Assembly (NCBI GenBank): GCA_964058805.1
Contig: CAXKVV010001567.1
Span: 1-47,569 of the forward strand
Length of the DNA stretch: 47,569 nt
Direction: 5' to 3'
Source: Schoenoplectus triqueter
Taxonomy: Eukaryota > Streptophyta > Magnoliopsida > Poales > Cyperaceae
In this document: positions 17,258-27,893 of the stretch, one piece after another
Layout of the letters: each line of letters starts with the position of its first letter
Position numbering within the stretch: position 1 is the first letter of the stretch
Made by a program: the position numbers and the translations under genes
Notes under the pieces: model-generated
What the model was told of the DNA's origin: nothing
The model's database searches: none
The model's input: only the letters and a program-made list of their open reading frames with translations

Positions 17258-17750
17258 AGGGACTGCCAGGTGGGTCCCACTTGTCAGATAAAATATAATC
17301 AAATGGCTGACCCATCAAGAGATTTTCTCTCTCCTAAATCTCCCGAGGGTCAGCCACCTCGAATGAGTAGGAGGTGGTGGGGTATTTATATCCTCGTCTT
17401 TCACCATATTATTTCATTGTGGGATTAATGCTTAACCTCTGTTCCGGGTTGGTTAGCTTTCTTAACAAAAATAGGCTAGGTCCATGTCATTGGAGCTGCT
17501 CATAAGGGACTGCCATGTGGGTCCCACTTGTCAGAAAAGATATAATCACATGGTGACACCCAAGAGGTCTCCTCTCTCCCTCGATCTTCTTGGGTGTCAC
17601 TCATGCTGAGTGGATAGAGAATAGCGGGGTATTTATACTCTTCACTTCATGCCCAGCATTCCGTTGTGGGACTAATGGATTTGTTCCGGGATTATGCAGC
17701 GACTTTTCCTGATCAGTGGGCCACCTTTCCACTGCTCTTTCTCTTCTTCC
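17258..17750 (+). promoter_or_regulatory. Duplicated promoter module (two TATA-bearing units)
   Basis: Two units of about 247 bp start at 17258 and 17505. Both contain agggactgcca(g/t)gtgggtcc, a CT-rich run, then ggggtatttata(t/c), then ttgtgggattaatg or ttgtgggactaatg, and (t)gttccggg. The TATTTATA boxes are near 17391 and 17635. The second TATA is about 470 bp upstream of the hairpin array of element B, so the array would be transcribed if this promoter is used. Confidence 0.7.
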
Positions 17751-17759
17751 CCTTTCTTA

Positions 17760-18106
17760 TGATTTATCATCAATTTATTTCATTTATTCATCTATTCATC
17801 CTTGAAATTTTTCAAGGGTAAACAGTTGCCTCCCAAGACTAGTGGTGTAAAGATATGGGACTGACCAGATTAGAAGAGTTAAGCTGAACTGTCTAGAAAC
17901 TCACTCTCAAATAGTCTTATCTCAATATTAGAACAGCTAAGTACTCCGAGTCTAATTTTGTGTACAAGATAACCAAAAATCTATGGATTGGCCAAGTGCT
18001 TAGAATTCATGATTTGGAAGATCAAGTAAGACAATTATAGGGACTCTGTCCACTGTCTACTGATCCTGTGTTTTGAACAACTGTTCATGACTTGACATGC
18101 TAGTAA
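17760..18106 (+). other. Leader/LTR DNA of element B before the main hairpin array
   Basis: No gene is seen. The segment includes the short inverted pair ccttgaaatttttcaagg and continues into text similar to the element A leader. A class II-like hairpin (CCAA/TTGG arms around a core with gtgcttag) is visible near 17992-18017. Confidence 0.5.
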
Positions 18107-19335
18107 GACTAAACTGATATGTTTGTAAGTTTGTCTTCTAGTTCATGAGATCAAACTGATTTGTTTGTAAGTTCATCTCTCAAGCCACAAGACTAAAATG
18201 ATCTGTCTGTAAGTTTATCTTCTAGTTCATGAGATCGAACTGACCTGTTTGTAAGTTCATCTCTCAAGCCACAAGATTGAATTGATCTGTTTGTAAATTT
18301 ATCTTCTAAATAGTGAAATTGAACCGATCTATTTGTAGCTTCATTCACTAACACACATGTCTCAATGTTAAACTAGCTTAGTGCTTCATATTTGACTTTG
18401 TGTGTAGAAGTGTTCCTAGGTTTATGAATCTGCTCAGTGCTTGGATTCATATTCTAGAAGATCAGTAAGATGTGCATGTGGGCTATATCCACTAATCTTC
18501 TGATTCACCAACCTCAAGATCAACTGGTTTAGCGCTTCAGATTGTATTTTGTGTCACTGGTCATTGACTAGTTAAGATTGAACTGATATGTTTGTAAATT
18601 CATCTTCTAGTTCAATCAAGATTGAGTCGATCTATTTGTAGACTCATCTTTTATCTCTCCGTAGTGGTTGATCTGATCTGTTTATAAGATCGTCTCTTAA
18701 AAGCTACCGAGATTGAACTTATCTGTTTGTAAGTTCATCTTTCTCTACCCTAAAATGAATTGATATGTTTGTAAGTTTATTTCCTACCAACCTACTTTTA
18801 CTACTCTGTGTCAAGTGAACTGATCTGTTAGTAAGTTCATCTGTATCTCTGTTATCTGAATTCAAGTGAAATGATATGTTAGTAAGTTCATTTGTACCCT
18901 TGGTATCTAATCAATTAAATTGATATGTTAGTAAGTTCATCTACATCTCTTTCATCTATACCTTTGTAATCTATAACTCGTAAGCTGATCTGTGTGTAAA
19001 TTCATCTATATCTCTTTTATCTGAACATAAGTGAACTAATCTGTGTGTAAGTTCATATTTTACTGTATTTGCCTCTATTTTGAATTGAATTGCTCTGCTT
19101 GTAAGTTCATTTCTTCTATCTTTGAATCTGAGCTGATCTATTTATAAGTTCATTTTTATTTGTTTCTAAATTCCGGACTGATCTGTTGGTAAGTTTATCT
19201 GTCAACAATCTACGTAAGTTGAATCGATATATTTGTAGATTCAATTTATACTGTACTCTAAAGATAGAACCAATCTGTTAGTAAGTTCATCTTCTATCAT
19301 TCCTGTCTCACTGAACTGATCTGACTGTAAGTCCA
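18107..19335 (+). repeat. Array of about 22 covarying hairpins, class I, element B
   Basis: The unit is close to GAACT-GATCTGTTTGTA-AGTTC: a 5-bp stem, a 12-nt loop and the closing arm, often with an outer GAT/ATC or GAC/GTC pair. Compensated stems include AAACT/AGTTT (18111-18132), GAGTC/GACTC (18624-18645), GATCT/AGATC (18670-18691) and GAATC/GATTC (19221-19242). Some copies have G-U pairs and several have one mismatch. The array is interrupted by class II units at about 18360-18560. It is the same motif as in element A, but more numerous and more diverged. Confidence 0.85.
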
Positions 19336-19424
19336 GGGTGTTTCGTAGTGATTCTGATTACTTGAACACTTGACCATTCGACGACTTGACTATCATTTAG
19401 CTATAGTATTTGCTTCCCCTTTTG

Positions 19425-19660
19425 AGATCCAGAGGTGTCTCGAAGTTAATAGCCCAGAGTAATTAACGGTGAGAGCTTAAGCCCATTGAAATCTAAAAGA
19501 ACTCACAATTACTGAAAAACCCCTAAATGTGCATCCCAATGGATCTGAACGGTAGAATTAACTGGCGCTAAACAAATGCACGCTTAGGAGTGATCTATGT
19601 GTCCTTTTTTCGTATCCCATCGCCCCACAGCGGTGAGGAGCGCGTAAAAAAGGGTTGCAC
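19425..19660 (+). repeat. Leader block of element B shared with element A
   Basis: This block aligns with the reverse complement of 10521-10760 over its whole length with moderate divergence. Homology ends near agggttgcac. A few tens of bases further, coding similarity switches to an Athila-like protease. That marks either a large deletion removing gag or a recombination junction between two lineages. Confidence 0.85.
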
Positions 19661-19692
19661 ACTTAGCTGATGCCTCTGTTCGATTACCGCTC

Positions 19693-19881
19693 AGGATCAT
19701 AGAGGACGTACCGGTACAAGTAGGCAAATTCTTCATAACAGGAGATTTTGTGGTGATGAAAATGGAGGAAGACAAGGAAGTGCCAATTATCCTGGGAATA
19801 CCATTCTTAAGGACGGCCAGAGTGATTGCCGATATGCAGGAAGGCACACTCATAGTGAGGGTAGGAGATGAACGGATTTAA
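19693..19881 (+). pseudogene. Protease remnant of element B
   Basis: A 62-codon frame ends in TAA at 19881. It contains GKFFITGDFVVMKMEED and IILGIPFLRTAR, typical of the C-terminal half of Athila-type gypsy proteases. The N-terminal part with the catalytic Asp-Ser/Thr-Gly is absent because leader-like DNA precedes it. It cannot be an active enzyme. Confidence 0.75.
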
Positions 19882-20099
19882 TTCAGATTTGACCAAGTTG
19901 TCAAATACCCACTGATGAACTGGCCGAAGAAAGTTTAAGCGAACAAATAAATGCACCGCTAATAACCAAAGAAAACTTTCTATTCGACCTTCAAGAAGCA
20001 TGGGGAAGCGAAGAAGAAGTGTTGTGGAAGAGCAACACAAAAATCCCACGCACAAGAACAACGAAGGACGCATAATTAATGAGGCCTGGGCTGACAAGC

Positions 20100-21680
20100 A
20101 GGCTAACACATCCATACCTAAAAAACCATAAAAGCTTGAACTAAAACCTTTGTCAGCCAATCTAAGATACGAGTTCCTCGATCCTGAGCAAACATCTTCA
20201 GTAATAATTAATGCCAGTTTGGATGAGGATCAGACCGTAAGATTACTGGAAGCACTGAAAAAGCACAAGGGTGCAATAGGGTACTCGATCAAGGATTTGA
20301 ATGATCTCAACCTAGTAATATGCACGCACTGTATACTTTTAGAAGAAAACCATAAACCTTAAATTGAGCACCAGAGAAGATTCAACCCAAACCTTCAAGA
20401 GGTAGTTAAAAAGGAGATTCTCAAACTCCTCGAGGCAAACGTCATCTACCCAATTTCAAATAGCAAATGGGTCAGTCCCGTGCATGTGGTGCCCAAGAAA
20501 GATGGAGCAATAGTAGTTAAAAATGAGAAAGGGAATCTCATTCAAACCCGTGTGGCTAATGGCTGGAGAATGTGCATTGATTATAGGAAACTTAATGCAG
20601 TGACAAGAAAGGACCACTTTCCTTTGCCATTTTTAGAACAACTTCTGGAAAGTTTGGCAAACCATTCATACTTCTGTTATCTGGACGGGTACTCGGGATT
20701 TTTTCATGTACTAATTCATCCACACGACCAAAAAAGACTACATTCACATGCCCCTTTGGAACATACGCCTATCGAAGAATGTTTTTTGGTCTCTGCAACG
20801 CACCGGCTACCTTCTAGAGAGCTATGATGACAATCTTCTCAGATTTCATAAAAAAGGAAATGAAAGTTTTCATGGATCATTTCTCAATCTACGGCACGTC
20901 CTTCGACTCTTTTTTAGCCAATTTATATAAAATTCTACAAAAATGCGAAGAAGTGAATTTAGTGCTAAACTAAGAAAAATATCATTTCATGGTACAAGAG
21001 GGAATAGTGCTAGGTCATTTAGTGACCTCCAGAGGAATCGAAGTAGACAAAGTAAAAAATCAAAGTAATAGAAAAATTGGAGTTTCCTAACGACATCAAG
21101 AGGGTGAGAAGCTTCTTAGGACATTGCGGATTCTACAGGAGATTTATCAAAAACTTCTCACAAATTGTAAAACCCCCTGACAAACCTGTTAATGAAAGAC
21201 CTAGAATTTGACTTTTCGGAGGAGTGTGACAAAGCCTTCAATGAACTAAAAAGAGCACTCATTTCAGCTCCTATCTTACAACCCCCAGATTGCTTACAAC
21301 TGTTTGAACTAATGTGTGATGTGAGCGATTTTGTAGTAGGAGCAGTGCTTGGACAGAAAAAAAGATAAGAAACCGATAGTCAATCTACTATGCCAGCAAG
21401 GTACTAGACTCTACACATGCAAATTATACGACCACAGAAAAGGAGTTGTTGGTCGTCGTATTAGCTCTAAATAAATTTCGATCTTATCTGGTCGACTCTC
21501 AGATCATTGTCTACATCGACCATGCAGCAATCAAGTATCTTCTAAACAAGAAGGATTCAAAATCATGATTCATACGGTGGATCCTTCTTCTGCAAGAATT
21601 TAACTTAGAAATAAGAGATAAAAAGGGAACCGAGAACTCAGTAGCGGATCACCTTTCCCGCATGCGATTGGACGATGGAT
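20100..21680 (+). pseudogene. Broken reverse transcriptase and RNase H of element B
   Basis: Recognisable RT parts include VVPKKDG, WRMCIDYRKLNAVTRKDHFPLPF, and, after a frameshift near 20730, FFGLCNAPATF. The catalytic box reads FMDH (20869-20880) instead of the usual F/Y-x-D-D, so a metal-binding Asp is lost. Several in-frame stops and frameshifts follow. The RNase H region starts near 21300 with CDVSDFVVGAVLGQ and is also frameshifted. Upstream, 20150-20362 keeps a linker frame typical of the PR-RT spacer of Athila-like elements. Confidence 0.85.
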
Positions 21681-21788
21681 CAAATAGCGAAATGCCGATC
21701 AATGAATCTATCCTTGGAGAGCAACTACTATCAATCGATATCAAAAAAAATTTAGGGAGATCTTTACATTCCGCTACAAATAATTCAT

Positions 21789-23127
21789 GTGATTGAGCAG
21801 CTAGACAAAATTAAAACTACAAAAGCGAATATGCCTTGGTACGGTGACTTTGCAAATTACTTGGCGGCCGGCATTTTTCCATCAGAAATGATAATCCAAC
21901 AGAGAAAGAAGTTCAAAACTGATGTTAAGCACTACTTCTGGGAAGAACCTTATCTATTCAAGATTGGAATAGATGGTATTTTCAGACGATGTATCCCGAG
22001 TGAAGAAGTGTCTGACATACTCTACCAATGTCACTCCTCTGCTCTCGGAGGACATGCATCGTTCTCTAAAATAGCTGTGAAGATCCTCCAGTATGGTTTC
22101 TTTTGGCCCACCATTTTCAAGGATACCAGGGCATTTATCCTTGCATACGACAAATGTCAAAGGACGGGCAGTATCACCAAAAGGAATGATATGCCGTAGC
22201 AACTCATCCTAGAAGTTAAAATATTTGATGTATAGGGGATAGATTTCATGAGACCCTTCCCACCTTCAAATGGAATGAGTACATCTTGGTAGCAGTGGAC
22301 TACGTATCAAAATGGATGGAAGTAGTTGCATGTAGGAAAGCCGATTCAAAAGCAGTTAAACATCTTTTCTCTGACATAATCTTCCCTCGGTTTGAAGTAT
22401 CTAGGGTCATGATCAGTGACGGAGGAAAACATTTCATCAACAGACAATTTGATCACCTACTATGCCGCCACGGTGTGTGACACAAGGTAGCCACACCATA
22501 CCATCCTCAAATAAGCGGCCAGGTAGAGGTGTCCAACAGAGAGACAAAATCAATCCTAAAAAAATGTGGCAAGAACTGGGAAAGATTGGGCACTCAAGTT
22601 GTCTGATGCGCTTTGGGCATACCACACAGCATTCAAAACCCCAATCGGAATGAGCCCATATAAGTTGATCTGTGGCAAGGCATGCCACTTGCTGGTAAAA
22701 ATTGAACACAAAGCCTATTAGGTCATTAAGACCATCAACATGGACCATGCAAGCGGCAGAAGAAAAGAGAATCCTCAATTTACACGAGCTAGAAGAAATG
22801 CGCCTCAATGCATATGATAATGCAAGAATCTAAGAAAGGACTAAGAGAGCACATGACAAGAAAATCATGCACAGAGAATTCAAGGAAGGAGATCAAGTTT
22901 TGTTTTTCAACTCACGACTAAGGTTGTTTCCAGGAAAACTAAAATCTAGATGGTCAGGACCCTTTGTGGTCAAGAAGGTCTACCCATTTGGAGCAGTAGA
23001 CCTATTATGCAAGAAAAATGGGATTTTCAAAGTTAATGACCAGTGTCTTAAGCATTACGTAGCAGATTATTACTTCAGAAAACATTGGAGTCAGAAACTC
23101 TCCGACCCGACGCTGGTGAGAGAATAA
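21789..23127 (+). pseudogene. Broken integrase of element B
   Basis: Frame 21789-22199 covers the zinc-binding region with two His (in CHSSALGGHAS) but YDKC where CxxC is expected, so one Cys appears lost. Catalytic-core parts follow in other frames: VAVDYVSKW, then ISDGGKHF (22286-22480), then [16 protein letters not shown]. Frame 22867-23127 is the C-terminal domain, including GPFVVKKVYPFGAVDL. At least three stops or frameshifts interrupt the domain. The family resemblance is to Athila-type integrases. Confidence 0.85.
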
Positions 23128-23376
23128 AAACAACACGGACGAGCTAACGACTTAAAATAAAGCACTTCTTGAGAGATAACTCAAGCATTTCTTTTATTAT
23201 CTTAAATTTATTTATTTTAAATTCTTTCTTTTTTCTGAAACGCTGCAATTTAATTTCGAACATAACACCATTTGGAAAGGAAATAGTTCTGATGCCTCTA
23301 TAGGTTATCCATCAGGACTAACTAGAGAGTGGTTTATTTTTTTGTCATAAATATTATAAATCACAGAGTTTTACAA
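23128..23376. other. Tail after element B pol, no gene
   Basis: The sequence is AT-rich and noncoding, probably the start of the 3' noncoding region of element B before it is cut off by other repeats. Nothing else is recognised. Confidence 0.5.
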
Positions 23377-23487
23377 AAACACTATTCATGGGAAGACGTA
23401 ATAGTACTATTCACGACCCGCATTTATTTTATTTCACAAAGGTGCAAAAATACTGTGACTTTCATAAAAAAAAACTATTCAACAAAC
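23377..23487 (+). repeat. Left copy of a 110-bp direct repeat
   Basis: This segment matches 24696-24803: both contain aaacactatt, tactattcacga(c/t)ccg and tgtgactttcataaaaa followed by ctattca. They are about 1.3 kb apart and flank a probable copia-like LTR. They are too long to be a target-site duplication, so they are copies of another repeat. Confidence 0.8.
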
Positions 23488-23489
23488 CT

Positions 23490-24600
23490 GTTATACTTAA
23501 CATCTTCTTTGATTTGTCGATTTGCAAATCAATCTTGAATTTTATAATTTATCTTGTTTAAGTTTTATACAGGAATTAACATATAAATGGATTAGTACAC
23601 AAGAACCAAGACTAATGATGGGATATAAGAGTTAAATCAAGACTGCATTAGGCTTAGGCTTAGTTAGACTTAAACTGGATTGAATTGGTCAAGATAAATT
23701 GAGCTTAAATAACAGAGTAAAATACTTATGTCAAGTGAATCGTTATAACGAATCGTTATAACGATTCAGTAATCATTATAACGGTTCATCTCAATATTCA
23801 AAAATATTCTAAGGCAGAAAAATATGCATATAAACCAGAGTGTATCGTTATGTAATGATTCTGTAATTGTTACAACGATTCATGAAACGTATAACGATTT
23901 GATGAATCGTTATAACGTTTCAGCTTAGTTGATCCAACGGTTATTCTTTCTAAACTGTTATAATGATTCATAAATCGTTATAATGGTTCAGGCCGAAAAA
24001 TAATTTCATCAGTTGTTTCAGAAGATCTATTTTAAAATGATCATTTCTCTCACTAAAATATAGATGGATAAGATCCAACTAGCTAAATCACTATTCCAGA
24101 GAGCTTACTAGCCATATTCAAAAAGAGAGAGAAAAATTAAAATATTGATACACTCAATTTGCCAAATCATTGTTCAAACTCAATCTAGCTTCTTTCTATT
24201 CTCTCAATTTGATCATTCGTGATCTTCTTCTCAACTTCTTCTTGAGCTGTTGTGCTCAACTCTTTCTTGAGTTGTAGTGCTCATTATTTTTTAATGTGTT
24301 GTCATTCATGTTTTGAATATGTTGTCACTCGTGTTACCGATAGGCTTGGCAGCCCATTTTTGTGTAAGGGACCAAGTTCTACAAGTGTAAAAATCATTTT
24401 TAAAATATCGGCTTGACCTCAATTTATTTGGAGGTTGAGGGTCCCGAAGACGTAGGCATTGTTAAAACCGAACTCCGTTACATCTTATGTTCTTGATTGG
24501 TCTTTTCTTTTTTTTCTCATATTTCTTTGATTGCTATATTCTTGAAAGAATTGAATTGATTTAAATTATATTCTATTGCCATTACACTTGAACACTAAGC
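23490..24600 (+). mobile_element. Probable Ty1/copia-type LTR (solo or truncated)
   Basis: No coding sequence is present. Near 24440-24530 there is a block with gaagacgtaggcattgtt and ccgaactccgttacatc followed by T-rich DNA, which is typical of the 3' half of plant copia (SIRE/Maximus-like) LTRs. The upstream half holds an array of palindromes. Boundaries are approximate; a TG...CA pair at about 23489-24586 is possible, but no 5-bp target duplication was confirmed. No RT or integrase follows, so this is a solo LTR or the edge of a lost element. Confidence 0.5.
23735..23995. repeat. Array of palindromic AATCGTTATAACGATT motifs
   Basis: A perfect 16-bp palindrome AATCGTTATAACGATT lies at 23751-23766, overlapping a second partial copy. 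At least seven further variants follow (for example aatcattataacggtt, gaatcgttataacg, aaatcgttataatgg). They lie in the upstream half of the copia-like LTR, where enhancer elements usually are. Confidence 0.85.
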
Positions 24601-24695
24601 CCCAAATCGGTATATACATTTCTACCTTAGGTTCTTTACATTCTTGCACTATTTTGACATTTTAATACCACCATCCTATGGCTATCAAAACCCAT

Positions 24696-24803
24696 AAACA
24701 CTATTTACGGAAGGCGTGATAATACTATTCACGATCCGTAGTTATTCTATTACACAAAAGTACAGAAATATTGTGACTTTCATAAAAATACTATTCACCA
24801 AAC
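24696..24803 (+). repeat. Right copy of the 110-bp direct repeat
   Basis: This is the partner of 23377-23487 at roughly 80% similarity by eye. It is followed by another actattcacc segment. Confidence 0.8.
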
Positions 24804-25108
24804 TCACAAACACTATTCACCAACTCCAAATATTTTACGTGAATTACGTATAACTTTCTTTTCTAACCGAAATACTATTTCGGAGAGAAACCGAGAAAGA
24901 GAGAAAATAGATACTCAAATCGATCAGACACGACATCTCAAAATTAGTAATTTTCTCTCTGCCCCTCTTATAGGTTTATTTGGGATTGACAAATTATCAA
25001 AATAACCTCATGAATAGTAAAGAGGTTCCAAAGTGAAAATACCAAAATTATTTGGGATTGCCAAATTATTTGGTATTAATTTTCTCTGTGCCCCTCTTTT
25101 TAAATTTC
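24804..25108. other. Spacer, no gene
   Basis: AT-rich DNA with a short duplication of tttgggattg(a/c)caaatta (about 24979 and 25051). No gene or structured element is recognised. Confidence 0.5.
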
Positions 25109-25770
25109 ATATTTACCGATCTACTCTTTAATATATCATATTTATCCATTTGCTCTTTAGATCCTATCATATTTACCTATATACTCTTTAATATATCAAA
25201 TATATCCTTAAACACTTTAAATTCTTTTATATTTATCCATAAATTCAAATATATATATATATATATATAATATATTCATATGTACTCAATAATTGTCTAA
25301 AATATATTATATAGTACATAACTCTTTAAATCTTCCTACATTTATTCATAATGTTAAATTAATTTAAATCTAATTTGTTTGATATTCTTTAATTTTCTCG
25401 ATCTAATCCGAAACAAAACTGAACAGGTCACATCGGGTTACATTAAGAAAAATAATTAAATAATATTTACCCAAATCGATCTAAATGAATTTAATTTATA
25501 AATGAATATAAAAAAGTTAAAAATATATAAGCTTAAGTTATGGTAAATAACTATTGGGTATATATAAAATATCTTAATACATTATTATTATAAGGATGAT
25601 GAATATCTAAATTTAATGATATATTTGAGAGTTTATGGATATATATGAAAGGATTTAAAGTGTTAAGGATATTTTATATATATTAAAGAGTATATGAATA
25701 GATATAAAAGGATCTAAATAGTAAATGGGTATAAATGATATATTAAAGTGTTGATGAGTAAATATAAAAT
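25109..25770. mobile_element. Long inverted-repeat (foldback/MITE-like) element
   Basis: The left arm (about 25109-25258) and the reverse complement of the right arm (about 25619-25768) align over about 150 bp. Shared features include ctctttaatatat, a ttagatcct block, a cactttaaat block and ttatccataaa. Identity is about 75% by eye. The arms contain internal repeats of a ctctttaatatat unit. The centre is AT-rich with a (TA)n tract at 25252-25269. No coding capacity is present. Confidence 0.7.
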
Positions 25771-25903
25771 TAATGAAGAGTTGAAAGATAAATATGATGT
25801 TAACCTTGGATATATTAGATAATGTATTTATCATAATGTAGGCGACACTAAGTCACCTTACATTGTGTTCTATTGATTGACTAGTATATGTGCAATCATT
25901 CAC

Positions 25904-26015
25904 AAAAAAAGAGTAAATGATGTATTTCAGCATGGCTAAATAAAGTCTTATACACGCTCAAAAAAAGAATAAATGATGTATTTCAGCATGGCTAAACAAA
26001 GTCTTATACACGTTC
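25904..26015. repeat. 56-bp tandem duplication
   Basis: Units 25904-25959 and 25960-26015 differ at three or four positions. Each contains aaatgatgtatttcagcatg followed by gctaaa and aaagtcttatacacg. The second unit ends at the target site of an hAT-like insertion. Confidence 0.92.
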
Positions 26016-26218
26016 AGGGTGGAGCCAGACATTGGGTCTAGAGGGCAAAAATCAAAAAAAAAATAGAGGAGGTAAATTTTAAACATTTTATTCGGTATAA
26101 GTATATTTTTCTAATTTTTTTTCTGAAAATATATATAATTATAAAGATATTTTTGAAAAAAATTTCGGCCAGGGGTGGGGGGCGGCGCCCCCGCTGTCAT
26201 TGGCCAGCTCCGCCCCTA
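26016..26218. mobile_element. hAT-type MITE with 8-bp target duplication
   Basis: The ends are agggtggagccag and ctccgccccta, which are imperfect terminal inverted repeats. Flanking 8-mers are acacgttc (26008-26015) and acacgctc (26219-26226), matching at 7 of 8. An 8-bp duplication is the hAT superfamily hallmark. The right half carries a GC-rich tract with ggcggcgccccc. There is no transposase. Confidence 0.75.
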
Positions 26219-26226
26219 ACACGCTC

Positions 26227-27675
26227 CAGTAGACTGAGATAAACTTGACATGAAGAAATTGTTCGATCGATTGTTCTTTTCCCCAGTAAAAATATCTACG
26301 GAGTCTAAGAGAATCACCTCAGTTTGTGAAAATTAACATCGACTGGATTTTTCTACTTGCTGATTTCTGCATTGAGAACTTCCCATGACACAATCGAAGT
26401 TTCATCAATGCTATCCAAAACTAAAAGAAACTAATAGCTGTTCAAAAATACAATCTGCATTTGATCCTGAATTCAAATGTCCCGTCGCGCAAACAAATGG
26501 AGCCCATAAAAGCCTGGTTACAAATAATTTCTGGTGCAAGTTTTTGTTGTGTAGACCTAACGATATCATGACCTAACATTATCATACCTTTGGTTTCAGT
26601 ACTAGCCCAGATTGGTCATTTGCATATTTCATAAATTATGGTGGTTCTTTTTTTTACATCTTTTTTTATTTTTTTTACTTCACGTTTGCTAATTTATAAA
26701 AACGAACCAAGTTATAAGCTCAATTTAATAAGATATCATCCAATTAATTTATGTCGTTTTACCAAGGCGTAAACATTGAGTGATTTGTGGTGGGGGGCCT
26801 AAAGTTTCAACGGCCAATTTCTTTCATGTACACAACAACATAGTAGCTTCCACTAATAAATACACAGTTCTAGAATCATCCTCAGAGTTGTGTTTTTAAT
26901 CTTTAATCGTTTTTATTATCGTATATATATGTTGTCAGGTTGAAGTATCTAATTACGTTAACTATGTATACAATCCTAATTAGTGGAATCTTTACATGGA
27001 TTACAGGGAAATAAAGAGGAAGTATTTAGATTTGGTGTGTAATGCTCATCGAAATTAAGGGACCTTAGTTCAACAAAGGGGCTCATTTTTACTAACTAAA
27101 AACCTCAAATCCGGTAGTTAACTCAGACCAAATTTACTATTTTTGTTAGGAATGATACTTTCCACTAAAGCAAGGAAATGAAATTCGATTTAATTCGAGA
27201 TTTTTATTGAATTTATTGTTATTCTCCAAAAAGATAGAAATTATTACATTTCCAAATGTCAGATCATATAGCTCTTGTTTAAAGAAAACAACTTTTCCGT
27301 CGTGTGGTCACAATTCTCTTTTCTGGAAGAACGGAGAAAAGACAGGAAGAGAACAAAAAGGTTAAAGAAAAATAACTATTCTTAATACTGGATTATAAGT
27401 AGGTTATGAAAAAAGAATATTAATAACATACATATCTTGCATGTATCAAATATATAAATGGGGGATGACAAACTTCTGTACGACGGGTGGTTGGCTTGGA
27501 GTTCGAAGAATCAATAAGTATTAATTGCCGATTGATAATTAAGATATATATATAACATATTTATCTTGATACAGACCCATCAACACATATTTATCTGTTG
27601 ATAGCTCCAAAGAAATCATTTTCTTTAAAAGAAATTCACTAGCTTTCTCCCGTTAAGCATTCGCAATTATTCATG
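26227..27675. other. Intergenic DNA, no gene recognised
   Basis: Short frames exist but none shows a domain or plausible codon pattern. The stretch is AT-rich with no clear inverted or tandem repeat. Confidence 0.5.
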
Positions 27676-27893
27676 TAGAGGTGGCAATCGGGCGGGTCGG
27701 GTCGGGTTCGGATTCAGGTCGGGCGGGTCGGGTCAGTTTGACTTTCTGGTCGTTGATAGATTTCGATTGGATTGAAAGTCATTTGATCTCGGATCGAGTC
27801 AGTTTGACTTTCTTAAAAAATCAGATCGAGTCAGGTTCAAATCCGGACGGGTCGGACGGGTTTGTCGGGTCGGATCGGCTTCTGCCACCTCTA
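27676..27893. mobile_element. hAT-type MITE, copy 1 of a two-copy family
   Basis: The 218-bp element has terminal inverted repeats tagaggtggca / tgccacctcta and a GGGTCGGGTC-rich interior. It shares cagtttgactttct, cgttgatagattt, gattggattgaa and tcatttgatctcgg with the copy at 35379-35642. The flanking 8-mers match only weakly (5 of 8). The frame inside it is a by-product of the repeat. Confidence 0.8.

Larger units (their letters stand above)
17258..23127 (+). mobile_element. Decayed, mosaic Ty3/gypsy retrotransposon (element B)
   Basis: The element reads left to right: promoter units, hairpin-rich leader homologous to element A, then a protease remnant and broken RT, RNase H and integrase. 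Gag is missing: the leader homology ends near 19660 and protease sequence starts by 19693. The pol parts resemble the Athila lineage, unlike the Tat-type pol of element A. No 3' LTR carrying the leader repeats is found after 23127. The element is therefore internally deleted, 3' truncated and non-functional. It lies head to head with element A. Confidence 0.75.

Noticed and set aside
19563..19580. TGGCGCTAAACAAATG as a tRNA primer binding site of element B
   Set aside because: Only the first six bases resemble known TGGCGC-type sites, the equivalent place in element A does not match, and no CA-ending LTR precedes it.
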